Of a stretch of DNA of 64,000 bases, positions 36,601 to 43,937 are shown one piece after another; the first letter of the stretch is position 1; every line of letters begins with the position of its first letter. Origin of the DNA: Frankiales bacterium (GTDB lineage Bacteria; Actinomycetota; Actinomycetes; S36-B12; CAIYMF01); NCBI GenBank assembly GCA_016125335.1, contig WGLY01000020.1, positions 16,740-80,739 on the forward strand. The letters run 5' to 3'. The position numbers and the translations under genes are program-made. The notes under the pieces were generated by a model, which did no database searches, had not been told where the DNA came from, and worked only from the letters and a program-made list of their open reading frames with translations.

Positions 36601-37446
36601 AACGCCATCAACGGCCTCTCGACGGGGTACCTGGCCACGGCTCACACGGCGGCGGACGGCAGCGGCTCTGCGGGCACCTGCACCGCAGGCCCCGCCACGA
36701 GCACCTCCCAGCAGTCGTGCCGGATCTCCGGGCTCACGACGGGGACGACGTACTGGGTCGACGTGGTCGCCACCTACGCGGTCGCACCGGGCACGTCCTC
36801 GGCCCCGACTGCGCTCGTGAGCGGCATGCCGGCCACGACCCCTGGGGCGCCGACCGGCGTCACCTTGGTCCGCGGCAGCACCGCCGGTTCGCTCGTGGCC
36901 AACTGGACCGCACCGGGCAACACGGGCGGCGTGCCGCTGGTGTCCTACACGGTGCAGCTCCAGTACCGGGTCGGATTCAACGGGTGGGCGAACACGGGAC
37001 CCTCTCACTCGGTGACGGCGCCCACCACCACCTACACCTTCACCGGGCTCCCGAACTTCCGGACCTACCGGGTCTCGGTGACGGCGACCAATGCGGCCGG
37101 ACTGACCGGCAACGGCGGTACGAGCTCGAGCACCGGTGTGACCCCGGCGTTCCGGGCCGGGACGGTGGCCGCCCTCTACGCCCCTGGGCTGCGGGGCGGG
37201 GTGCGGATCGCGTTCACCGCACCGGGCAGGGCCGCGGCTCCCGGTACGACGTGGGTCGTGGCCGCCTTCACCACCTCGCGCGGCTACCGCGTGGCGGGGG
37301 TCTGCACGGCCAAGGGCGGCACCGCAGCGGTCTGCACCATCACGCACCTCGTGCGCGGCCGCACGTACTTCATCTCCATCAAGAAGGCCGGCACGTCGTG
37401 GCCCTCCCCGGTCAAGGTCGTGCGCACGAAGGTGCGTGCGCAGTGA
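30649..37446 (+). CDS. Giant secreted multidomain surface protein, 2265 residues
   Basis: First gene of the copper-linked operon. A signal peptide (about 1-47, ending APASAAP) directs export. There follow Cys-containing beta domains, Sdr-B/Cna-B-like modules with the calcium-type motif FIDTNGNGKRDPGEQG near residue 521, and an IPT/TIG domain (about 1150-1230, LTITGRDFGSSGQVLLGG). A right-handed parallel beta-helix (about 1400-1720) is rich in Asn ladders such as VISNNKIDGNSG and VTIENNEIVNN. Three Fn3-like domains (about 1861-2165) and a C-terminal beta domain complete it. No LPXTG signal or C-terminal membrane helix is visible, so it is probably released or held by other contacts. It may be a scaffold or substrate for the oxidase-like proteins. 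GTG 30649; an in-frame ATG lies at 30667. Confidence 0.88.
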   Translation: MTGISAMADAVLRGSRRAVRSRVTALAGASALLLGLVAVTTTTIAAPASAAPITDLSLSFVSGVNGDIPKGAPLPADLKYQFLIQMETTGVWNDSTKNCLPPAPKSTGTDPNYPNDCQWPGTRTSNTGDPIVASGNQDDIAAGNIHLSVLQQACNDYAATAPRTANSPAQPCRFLISVKAEGYEIGGAHFSVPTSGTAELASAPVVSLLQYPIPLATIRARIFQDTVPADGVYEIDAEAPLRGFRAFLNDLLGDVSTDYYGNPLCTTYEHDNNGKMIFVDGAPVISSTSTGKCVSDSNGDIVIPNMAPGRYGIVIRPDAVHQNWLQTTTLEGAQDHDWWVMAGDTGYGTETTAGGELVPEVQFGFVPPEPTVAHPWVRATYDSSTHLTTDQFSTRTSPNGVTGSHSISGSVHEGCTYIASVGGAYVPNAVPGANGSSDCGPIKNPNVAISAIDAGDQVVWAGKGDANGNYTVNGLADGQYMVTVWDAPINHILETFNVNITGSDVNAGVTYVGGWFTHITGSVFIDTNGNGKRDPGEQGVARTTLTFRERDNTPMDQFTNLIDTDPTGHYDIIQAYPLSRFMILEHANPRFKPTGITVQACNEDKSTTYLGGAVDISVEPVIGLCGNIDWAVEPFKDGETGGIAGTISYGTTRNELTPADAATEDWQPGIQGVPVNLYAPVLCGSTLDPSLISDPKFDAAFNGCPNGPNGDPMVNADGSLVHGPQLAETYTSESYQRPQACVARDRTGAVLTGEQVLADPSKNTDCVEAPLAGWYAKPSDSTPGATAQTVNGNYGFGSSRLNLFDPATTPACTVAQMAEIRSTGTYPLPGCAPLNADDSAPLAWYADLSAAGLPDMGLKPDQYIVGVEIPKDSFGHDMYKITKEEDVNIFGGDQMLPQENFPASADAGSSSTCTPGDPNYNAAACSGPGGGEGLGVIPECAGPMHTVHVTNPDFIDGGGSPYEGQQTPLCTDKLVDVVSGTAQFTNFEMFTDVPLASHFWGLILNDLGVSSDPTKIQYGEVEGIPNAPTGIYDWAGNLVDTAIADPNGFYEAIEPSTVRINNPSPSGVSPGMYKFVGNDPGTPGHLNPTYDSRYRTIATNFQAWPGLWTVTDTAPTLTAAQTFDGQMTAVKCTVSDNEPQLFRVDDPVVQGARTLTITGRDFGSSGQVLLGGAGEKAADPLTATPLSVLSWSDTQITVAVPAPSSSFNGARQLMVRRADNGKVTTNGVTLQVLGGSYTFDRIYRVGPGLTGANEVNTDTGGTLQDALNQARAYERGPRNSIRTTLVVAYPQTPVTGSDTVVPNPTGAYQENLILDSGTKIQGVGPGGFQANGDYVQGSVIDGSFFDEGLPSGQNWLTLLGSLSYDNSSIAVPDSAAVTVLSPTYNGSPAPALDGFTITGGIQSTTPTNINILTGGSTTPYGGTGAVVTQGGGIYVHGGTNGLVISNNKIDGNSGSYAGGIRVGTPYANSPTLGLRTTSTGYRLSTSDSYSLRNQNLVVAHNSITNNGGANLAGGVGLFSGTTNYRVAYNDVCGNFSAEYGGGISHYGYSGSSTTNPNRIDHNRIWFNESYDEGGAVLVAGEIPPNPDALSGGSGTVLLDHNRIDQNLANDDGGGIRLLNAGARLVTIENNEIVNNVSAHEGGGISLNDASNVTIDANTIARNVTTATAVTSDGTPAAAGISTSGLSTLLKQLVGNEPTTPQVSFTDPTTYNNVIWDNRAGAFDGIAIHGISDGDANVWDIGSVDEPGSLVDVRTSVLSSTTGTTGDASNSAVDPKFASPYTLSVHADARRSFVAFRQTVINDMTQSPWNYADYAITTGSPAIDFGTTLPAVTTDVTGYDRIGIPDAGAFELRTGADALAAPGVPTIGDVTAGNGSLAVAWTAGAAGNPAATSFIARAWTAASGGDLAGVCTSTGTGCTITGLTNGTTYHVDVLAYNAVGQSAATDPRVEGTPTIPPPGTPTNLTVTPVTSGLVAGHALDIRFTPNAINGLSTGYLATAHTAADGSGSAGTCTAGPATSTSQQSCRISGLTTGTTYWVDVVATYAVAPGTSSAPTALVSGMPATTPGAPTGVTLVRGSTAGSLVANWTAPGNTGGVPLVSYTVQLQYRVGFNGWANTGPSHSVTAPTTTYTFTGLPNFRTYRVSVTATNAAGLTGNGGTSSSTGVTPAFRAGTVAALYAPGLRGGVRIAFTAPGRAAAPGTTWVVAAFTTSRGYRVAGVCTAKGGTAAVCTITHLVRGRTYFISIKKAGTSWPSPVKVVRTKVRAQ

Positions 37447-37544
37447 CCGCCCGCAACGAGGCCCACGGGCCCTCGACCAGCGCGGAGGCCCTCGCGGCCC
37501 CGCCCGGCAGCCAGATCCGAACCCGCAACGACGGAGGAACGACC

Positions 37545-38873
37545 GTGAACGACGAGAGCGCGACGAGCGCGACGGGCTCCGGCCTCATCTCGCGTCGCAC
37601 CGTGCTGCGCGCGGGTGTGGTGACGGCGGCCGGTGCGGGGATCGCGGGAGTCGCCGCCACCCGCGGCGGCTCCCAGGCGATCGCGGCCGACGCCACGTGG
37701 AAGCCGACCTACCGCACGGAGGTCCACCTCGCGGCGACCGACGGCTGGGTGTCGATGCCGGACTCCGCCAAGCCGGTCAAGGGCTTCTGGCCCGACGAGC
37801 TGGCCCCGGCGCCGTACAACATGTACGTCTTCGGATTCCGCGACGTCACCGGCTACAACGACGCCAAGGTGATCGGCGAGCGCGGCAAGGCGCAGATCTC
37901 CGCCCCGCCCCTCTTCTTCGACGAGGGCAGCGAGATCCGGGTCCAGCTGACCAACCTCGGCCTCTCGATGCGTCCGGACCTCGTCGACGGGCACACGATG
38001 CACTGGCACGGGTTCAACAACGCCATCCCGATCTTCGACGGCGTCCCCGAGATGTCGGCGTCGGTGCCGATCGGCAAGACGATCACGTACCTGTTCCGGC
38101 CGCACGACGCCGGCACGTACATGTACCACTGCCACTTCGAGGACGTGGAGCACGTCCAGATGGGCATGACCGGTCTGGTCTGCGTGCGGCCGCTGATGAA
38201 CTACGAGACCGACGGCAAGACCCAGCGCTACGACGCCGACGGCAAGGCGCTGCGCTACGTCTTCAACGACGAGGCCACGCGCTACGACCGCGAGTACCCG
38301 CTCTTCCTCACCGAGAACATGCCCGAGGACCACTGGCGCGACGCGCACATCCAGATCAGCGACTGGGCCTACTTCCGGGCCGGCTTCGCGCTGTTCAACG
38401 GCCGGGCGTTCCCCGACACGATCGAGGACACCTTCGACCCGGCCCCCACCGTGTCCTACGCCGCGGGCTCCGCGGGCGAGCGGCTGAAGTACCAGCCGCG
38501 CACCGCGCGGATCGACGCCGAGGTGGGGGAGGTCGTCCTGCTCCGCATCTCGAGCCTCGGCTCGCTGCGGCACTCGATCACCATGGACGGCATCCCGATG
38601 CACGTGGTGGGCGCAGACGCCAGCCAGCTCAAGGGCAAGGACGGCCACGACAACAGCTACGTGACCAACTCGGTGGACTGCGGCCCGGGCGAGTCGCGCG
38701 ACGTGCTCTTCACCGCGCCGAGCACCCCCGGCACCTACCTGCTCTACGACCGCAACTTCATGAACCTGCAGAACGACGGCGCCAGCGGGTACGGCGGCAT
38801 GCTCACCCATGTCGTCGTCCACCCCGCGGGCACCCTCGGCCAGCAGCCTCTCGAGCTCCCGACCCGGATGTGA
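37545..38873 (+). CDS. Tat-exported multicopper oxidase-like protein, part A
   Basis: This 442-residue cupredoxin protein has a twin-arginine signal (SRRTVLRAGVVTAAGAG) and so is probably exported folded. Copper motifs: HTMHWHGF (His150, His153, His155) and HCH at 195-197 followed by His203 and Met206/208, which together give a type-1 copper site plus two HxH pairs for a type-2/3 cluster. The second domain has LFNGRAFPDT, but its usual ligand positions read RHSITMDGIPMH, and the C-terminal YDRNFMNLQ lacks Cys and paired His. On its own it lacks two of the four HxH motifs a multicopper oxidase needs. GTG 37545 has GGAGG upstream. The next gene overlaps the stop by one base (TGATG). Confidence 0.88.
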   Translation: MNDESATSATGSGLISRRTVLRAGVVTAAGAGIAGVAATRGGSQAIAADATWKPTYRTEVHLAATDGWVSMPDSAKPVKGFWPDELAPAPYNMYVFGFRDVTGYNDAKVIGERGKAQISAPPLFFDEGSEIRVQLTNLGLSMRPDLVDGHTMHWHGFNNAIPIFDGVPEMSASVPIGKTITYLFRPHDAGTYMYHCHFEDVEHVQMGMTGLVCVRPLMNYETDGKTQRYDADGKALRYVFNDEATRYDREYPLFLTENMPEDHWRDAHIQISDWAYFRAGFALFNGRAFPDTIEDTFDPAPTVSYAAGSAGERLKYQPRTARIDAEVGEVVLLRISSLGSLRHSITMDGIPMHVVGADASQLKGKDGHDNSYVTNSVDCGPGESRDVLFTAPSTPGTYLLYDRNFMNLQNDGASGYGGMLTHVVVHPAGTLGQQPLELPTRM

Positions 38874-40222
38874 TGGCGATGAACCTGACCCGACTCACCG
38901 CGTTCGGCGCGGGAATCGCCGTGATCGCGGCCACGCTCGTCGGCACCTCGGTGGCCTCGCAGGCGGTGCCCACGGCGCAGTCCGAGGGCATCGAGTGCGA
39001 GCCCGGCGACCAGAGCTCGCTGCACCCGAGCTTCAGCATCTCCACCGCCACGGGGCACATCTCCATGCCCGACGGCAACGTGCTGTTCTCCTGGGGCTTC
39101 AAGACCGACTCGCACGCCTTCCAGCTGCCCGGCCCGATCTTCTGCGTGCAGCAGGGCGCGACGGTGTCGATCACGCTGACCAACACCCTCGACGAGGACA
39201 CCTCGCTGGTGTTCCCCGGCCAGAGCGACGTGACGGCCAACGGGAACCCGTCGGAGCCGCAGTTCGGCGGTGACGGCCAGCTCACCTCGCTCGCACCCAC
39301 CGCGGCGGCCAACGGCGGCCAGGTGACCTACACCTTCACGGCGGCCGACCCGGGCACGTACCTGTACGAGAGCGGCACCGACCCGGCCAAGCAGGTCGAG
39401 ATGGGCCTCTACGGCGCGATCGTCGTGCGGCCGGCCGGCCACCCGGACCAGGCGTACGCGGACATCCGCACCAAGTTCCAGCCGGGGCGCGAGTTCATCC
39501 ACATCCTGGCCCAGGTCGACCCCGACCTGCACCTGGCCGTGGAGCAGCACAAGGCCTTCAACTGGAACAACTACTCGGCCAAGTACTTCCTGCTCAACGG
39601 GCGCAGCTCACCGGACACGACCAGCCCCAACGACGCCTCGTGGCTGCCGAGCCAGCCTTACGGCGCCATGGTGCACGTGAAGGAGCAGTACCAGCCGGAC
39701 GCGCCTCTGGTGAACGGCGTCAACCCCACCAACGGCGGTGACACGCTGCCCGCGCTCGTGCGCTACATCAACGTCATGCCGACCGACGCGGCCTTCCACC
39801 CGCACGGCAACACCGAGCGCGTGATCGCAGAGGACGGCCAGCCGCTGGACAAGACCGGCCAGCCCGACAGCTCGTACGGCAAGTACCTCGTGGACATCGG
39901 CGCCAACCGCACGGTCGACGCCATGTTCACCTGGACCAACGTCGAGAACTACAACCCGATCACCAACCCCGTCCCGGTGCCGATCAGTCCCTACCAGGAC
40001 GTCCTCACCTCGGCGAGCACGTGGTACTCGATGAGCCCCTACCTGGGCTTCCAGGGCGAACTCCCCGCCGGCGTGACCTCGATGAACGTGTGCGGCGAGT
40101 ACTACCACATGGCCCACAACCACGCGCTGCAGTTCGCCACGAACTTCGGGGCGTCCTTCGGCGGCCAGATGACGCTGATCCGCATCGACCCGGCAGCCAA
40201 CCAGCTGTGCCTGGCGCAGTGA
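38873..40222 (+). CDS. Multicopper oxidase-like secreted protein, part B
   Basis: This 449-residue protein has a signal peptide (LTAFGAGIAVIAATLVGTSVASQA) and cupredoxin domains. The first domain keeps the fold but not the ligands: the usual YHSH position reads YLYESGTDPAKQVEMGLYG. LLNGRSSPDT marks the middle domain. The C-terminal domain has the missing pairs: HPHG (His309, His311) and HxxHxH (His412, His415, His417, after Cys407). With part A this gives four HxH motifs in total. Translation is coupled to part A through TGATG; an in-frame ATG at 38879 is the alternative start. The protein may complete the trinuclear site of part A or form its own copper site. Confidence 0.85.
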   Translation: MAMNLTRLTAFGAGIAVIAATLVGTSVASQAVPTAQSEGIECEPGDQSSLHPSFSISTATGHISMPDGNVLFSWGFKTDSHAFQLPGPIFCVQQGATVSITLTNTLDEDTSLVFPGQSDVTANGNPSEPQFGGDGQLTSLAPTAAANGGQVTYTFTAADPGTYLYESGTDPAKQVEMGLYGAIVVRPAGHPDQAYADIRTKFQPGREFIHILAQVDPDLHLAVEQHKAFNWNNYSAKYFLLNGRSSPDTTSPNDASWLPSQPYGAMVHVKEQYQPDAPLVNGVNPTNGGDTLPALVRYINVMPTDAAFHPHGNTERVIAEDGQPLDKTGQPDSSYGKYLVDIGANRTVDAMFTWTNVENYNPITNPVPVPISPYQDVLTSASTWYSMSPYLGFQGELPAGVTSMNVCGEYYHMAHNHALQFATNFGASFGGQMTLIRIDPAANQLCLAQ

Positions 40223-40236
40223 GCGAGGACATCGAC

Positions 40237-43200
40237 ATGGACACCCGCACCCGGCGCCCTGCGCGCACCGCCGCCACCTTCGGCGTCGGTATCGCCCTGC
40301 TCGCTGCCACGGGGGTGGCGGCCGCCACCCCCGTGGTCTCCTCCCTCGCGGCCCAGCCCACCGCTGCCCGCCCCGCCGCAGTCACCGCGCCCGCGGCGAT
40401 CCACGGCACCGCGGTGTCGGCGCCCAAGCCCAGCCTGCTGCCGCCCCAGGGCGCAGCGGCCGGCGTCGACTGCACCGATGCGTCCTCGGACGCGTCGGGC
40501 GGGTGCACCATCCACGCCCGCACCGGCACGGTGTCGGTCGCGGGCGTGGCGAACCCGCTGCAGCTGTGGAAGTTCAGCGCCGACAACACCGAGACGGGTG
40601 CGGGCTCGGCCCTCATCGTCGGCCAGGTGGGCGTGAAGATGACCATCCACCTGGTCAACGACCTCGCCGCGCCCGTCGGGCTGTCCATCCCGCAGCTCGA
40701 CGGCGTCGGGCACGGCCTCCAGGCCGTCGACGGCAACGGCGCCTACACCGCGGCCGCGGCCCCGGGCGGTGGCACCCAGGCCTTCACCTTCACGCCCGAC
40801 CGCGCCGGCACCTACGTGTACCAGGCAGGCCTCACCGACGCCGCCAACCCGGGCACCTCGGTCGACGGCGTGCGCGAGGTCGCGATGGGCCTCGTGGGCG
40901 CTCTCGTCGTGCGGCCCGCCGCCGGCTCGGCCGACGCCTACGACGTCGCCGAGAGCACGTTCGACGACGAGGCGGTCCTCGTCTACACCGACGTCGACAC
41001 GCACATGCTCGCGAACCCGGGCGCGTTCAACATGCGCAACTGGACGCCGAACGTGCACCTGATCAACGGCCACTCCTACCCCGACACCCCGCCGATCGCG
41101 ACGGCGCTGCACCGCACGACCATGCTGCGCTTCGTCAACGGGTCGCTGCTCGAGAAGAGCCCGACCATCCTTGGCACGCGCATGACGCAGGTGGCCCGCA
41201 GCGGCCGGCCCGTGCCGGCCCCGCTGTCGGTGTCCGGCCGGTTCATGAACACCGGCGACACCTTCGACGCCACCGTGTTCGCGAACACCGAGGAGCGCTT
41301 CGCGATCTTCGACTCGCCCGGCGTGCTGCGCAACGACCTGCGCCTCACCGCCGGCTCGCCCAACGCCCCGCGCGTCGGCGGTGCCATCACCTTCCTCGAC
41401 AGCACCGGCGCCGCGGCCACACGCATCTACGGCCCGACCGTGTCCGGCTTCACCGCCGCCGGCCAGCCCGGCGGCCCCGGTCGTCCGATCACGCTGACCG
41501 CCACCTTCACCGGCTCGGGCAGCTCGAACGTCCAGGGCGCCGACATGTACGTCGACGACCTCGGGGCGCTCCCCACCCCGGTGACGTTCACCCCCGGCAA
41601 CCCGGTGACGGTCACCTGGCCGCTGCCCGGCACGATCCTCGACGGCCTCGCCAGCGGCGAGCACACCATCTGGGTGACGGCCTACGACGGCAGCGCCTAC
41701 GGCGCGCGCGCCAGCGTCAAGGTGCGCGTCGACCGTGACGGCCCCGCCGTCAGCGGCGTGACCCTCTCGCGCAACCACGTCAACGGCACGCAGGACGTCG
41801 ACCTCGGCGCCACGCTCGACGAGCGGAACACGGGCGGCAGCCAGTCGGTGGCGGCCCGGTACTGGATCGACGGCTCGGCGACCGACCCGACCGGTGCTCC
41901 CGTGTCCGGCACGATGGACACGAACGGCCCGCGCTCGGTGGCGGCCGCGACCGGCACCATCGCCAAGGCCGACATCGCGACCCTCGCCGAGGGCACGCAC
42001 TCGGTCCGCGTGCAGGGCCAGGACGACCTCGGCCAGTGGGGCGCGGTGACCTCGAAGGACATCGTCGTCGACACGACCGCCCCGGTCACGACGGCCATCA
42101 CGCTCAACCCGGTCGCCACCAACGGCCTGGTGGGCAGCCCGAACAAGCCCGGCAACGTCACGATCACCGCGACCGTGACCGACGCCGCCAGCGCTGTCAC
42201 CGGCGTCGAGGGCTTCCTCGACTCCGTCGGCCCCGCGGGCAGCGCCAACGGCCTCTACTTCTCCCCGCTCGGCGGCGGGAAGTGGCAGACCGACATGCCG
42301 CTCGCCTGGCTCGCGGGCAAGAAGGCGGACGGGCTGGTCAGCCTCTACGTCGTCGGCACCGACGCCGCGGGCAACCGCAGCGACGGCACCGGCGCCACCG
42401 AGTCGACCACGATCAACCTCGACCGCACCAAGCCGACCCTGTCGCTGGACAGCCTCGTCCAGGGCACCGGCTACCTCGCCAACCGCACGCTGACCGTCGG
42501 CTTCACCGCCGCGGACAACGCCACTGCGACCGGCTCGGGCATCGTCTACGCCGAGTGGTTCGTGGGCGCCGACCCCGGCCAGGGCCGCGCCACTGCCCTC
42601 GCCGTGCCGAGCTCGCCGAACGTCGGGCCGTTCAGCGGGTCGTTCACCTACGACCTGTACGCGGCCGGCCTGTTCAACGGCGGCAACGTCTCGGTGACCT
42701 TCCGGGTGAAGGACGCCGCCGGCAACTGGGCGCAGACGCGCAGCACGGTCGCCACGACCTCGCTGTGGTTGTTCCGCAACTTCTTCGAGTCCTCCGGCAC
42801 GACGGCCCAGCGGATCAGTCAGCTGTCCGTGCCCTGGAACCTGGGAGCGAGCGGCAACGTCGGCTTCGCCACCACCACGGCGACGGGACGGATCCAGGGT
42901 CAGACCAGCCTTCTGGTCCCGGTGCGGCCGGCCGCCTACTTCGCGGTCGACCTCTCGGCGCCGAACTACGCCAACCAGCCGCTGAGCACCTTCCACGCGA
43001 CGTTCGACATGCGGAGCCTGACCGCGGTGACTGGGTGCTCCGGCCCCGGCAGCACGGCCACCTGCCGCCCCGGCGGGGTGACGGTGTTCCAGGCCACCGG
43101 CTCGAACGGCACCGTGCTCGTCGTCCAGTACGGACGGGCGGCGGCCAACCGTGCCGCCCGGTTCCGGGTCGGCATCCGCGGCACGACCGGTCTGGCCTTC

Positions 43201-43443
43201 CCCGGCGGCAACTCCCAGGGCTGGGTGACGGTGGGCTCCGCCACGACGCAGTCGTTCAACGTCGTGGTCGACTGGAGCAGCTCCGGCCGTCGCGGCACCG
43301 CGCACGTCAACGGGGGAGGTGCCATCAACTCGCCGCAGGGCTCCAGCGGGCAGACGGTGACGTCCTTCTCGGTCGGCTCGGTGAACCTGGCGCCGCTCGG
43401 CTCCACCGGCAACCTGTCGTTCGACAACGTCAACATCGCCTGA
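40237..43443 (+). CDS. Degenerate cupredoxin plus Ig-like repeat protein, 1068 residues
   Basis: An N-terminal signal peptide precedes cupredoxin-like domains related to parts A and B. Shared marks are MGLVGALVVRP and LINGHSYPDT. I find no HxH or HCH ligand motif, so this copy is probably not catalytic. From about residue 400 the chain is a series of Ig-like or bacterial-Ig beta domains, with TAYDGSAYGARASVKVRVDR, VDTTAPVTTAITL and LDRTKPTLSL as boundaries. It ends in a LamG/jelly-roll-like domain (about 860-1068, including VVVDWSSSGRRGTAHVNG). It may be a structural or cell-wall-binding partner of the oxidase. ATG 40237 has GAGGAC upstream; GTG 40219 is an alternative. Confidence 0.82.
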   Translation: MDTRTRRPARTAATFGVGIALLAATGVAAATPVVSSLAAQPTAARPAAVTAPAAIHGTAVSAPKPSLLPPQGAAAGVDCTDASSDASGGCTIHARTGTVSVAGVANPLQLWKFSADNTETGAGSALIVGQVGVKMTIHLVNDLAAPVGLSIPQLDGVGHGLQAVDGNGAYTAAAAPGGGTQAFTFTPDRAGTYVYQAGLTDAANPGTSVDGVREVAMGLVGALVVRPAAGSADAYDVAESTFDDEAVLVYTDVDTHMLANPGAFNMRNWTPNVHLINGHSYPDTPPIATALHRTTMLRFVNGSLLEKSPTILGTRMTQVARSGRPVPAPLSVSGRFMNTGDTFDATVFANTEERFAIFDSPGVLRNDLRLTAGSPNAPRVGGAITFLDSTGAAATRIYGPTVSGFTAAGQPGGPGRPITLTATFTGSGSSNVQGADMYVDDLGALPTPVTFTPGNPVTVTWPLPGTILDGLASGEHTIWVTAYDGSAYGARASVKVRVDRDGPAVSGVTLSRNHVNGTQDVDLGATLDERNTGGSQSVAARYWIDGSATDPTGAPVSGTMDTNGPRSVAAATGTIAKADIATLAEGTHSVRVQGQDDLGQWGAVTSKDIVVDTTAPVTTAITLNPVATNGLVGSPNKPGNVTITATVTDAASAVTGVEGFLDSVGPAGSANGLYFSPLGGGKWQTDMPLAWLAGKKADGLVSLYVVGTDAAGNRSDGTGATESTTINLDRTKPTLSLDSLVQGTGYLANRTLTVGFTAADNATATGSGIVYAEWFVGADPGQGRATALAVPSSPNVGPFSGSFTYDLYAAGLFNGGNVSVTFRVKDAAGNWAQTRSTVATTSLWLFRNFFESSGTTAQRISQLSVPWNLGASGNVGFATTTATGRIQGQTSLLVPVRPAAYFAVDLSAPNYANQPLSTFHATFDMRSLTAVTGCSGPGSTATCRPGGVTVFQATGSNGTVLVVQYGRAAANRAARFRVGIRGTTGLAFPGGNSQGWVTVGSATTQSFNVVVDWSSSGRRGTAHVNGGGAINSPQGSSGQTVTSFSVGSVNLAPLGSTGNLSFDNVNIA

Positions 43444-43469
43444 TCGCACCTACGAGAAACGAGAACGCC

Positions 43470-43937
43470 ATGACCAGTTCCCACTCCGGCCGCATGCGGC
43501 TGGTGGCTCTCGGGGCCGGAGCCACGCTTCTCACCGGCGCGATCTTCGCGGGCTCCGTGATCGCCAACCAGTCGGCGAACGCCGTCGGGTCGACGAGCCC
43601 GGTCCCCGTGTCGCGGACGGTGGAGGCCGCCACGGGCATCCGGGTGCTCGCCGCCCATGTGGTGGGCGCCGGCGGCATCGTCGAGCTGACCTACCAGATC
43701 CTCGACCAGGAGAAGGCCTCCATCGTCGAGGGCGACGTCACCCGGACGCCGCTGCTGCGCAGCCAGTCCAACGGCCACACCCTCCAGGACACGGCCGCCA
43801 TGCGGCACGGTCACACCCTGCGACCCGCGGGGACCTACTTCCTCCTCTACTACAACAAGGACGGTGCCGTCCGCGTGGGTGACAAGATCGACGTGGTCAT
43901 CAACGGCACCACGCTGTCGGGGGTGCCGGTCACGTGA
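43470..43937 (+). CDS. Small exported protein of unknown function, 155 residues
   Basis: I recognise no family. An N-terminal hydrophobic segment (LVALGAGATLLTGAIFAGSVIA) acts as signal peptide or anchor. The mature part looks like a single beta domain, with IRVLAAHVVGAGGIVELTYQ, a His-bearing stretch MRHGHTLRPAGTYF and the end VRVGDKIDVVING. The paired His in HGH could bind metal. It starts 26 bases after the large oxidase-like gene, and its stop overlaps the CopC-CopD start (GTGA), so it belongs to the copper operon. Confidence 0.75.
   Translation: MTSSHSGRMRLVALGAGATLLTGAIFAGSVIANQSANAVGSTSPVPVSRTVEAATGIRVLAAHVVGAGGIVELTYQILDQEKASIVEGDVTRTPLLRSQSNGHTLQDTAAMRHGHTLRPAGTYFLLYYNKDGAVRVGDKIDVVINGTTLSGVPVT

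Noticed and set aside
30568..37347. A 2259-codon open frame on the minus strand opposite the giant surface protein
   Set aside because: It is a shadow of GC-rich codon bias: composition is dominated by Arg, Val, Gly, Ala and His with no domain, while the plus-strand frame has a signal peptide and clear domains.
37545..40222. A frameshifted single multicopper oxidase gene instead of two genes
   Set aside because: Each half has its own export signal and its own complete cupredoxin domains, and the TGATG junction is a normal coupling signal, so two proteins are more likely than one broken gene.
40102..43449. A 1115-codon minus-strand open frame opposite the Ig-repeat protein
   Set aside because: Same cause; low-complexity Arg/Gly/Val sequence with no recognisable fold. 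The plus-strand product has export signal and conserved cupredoxin marks.
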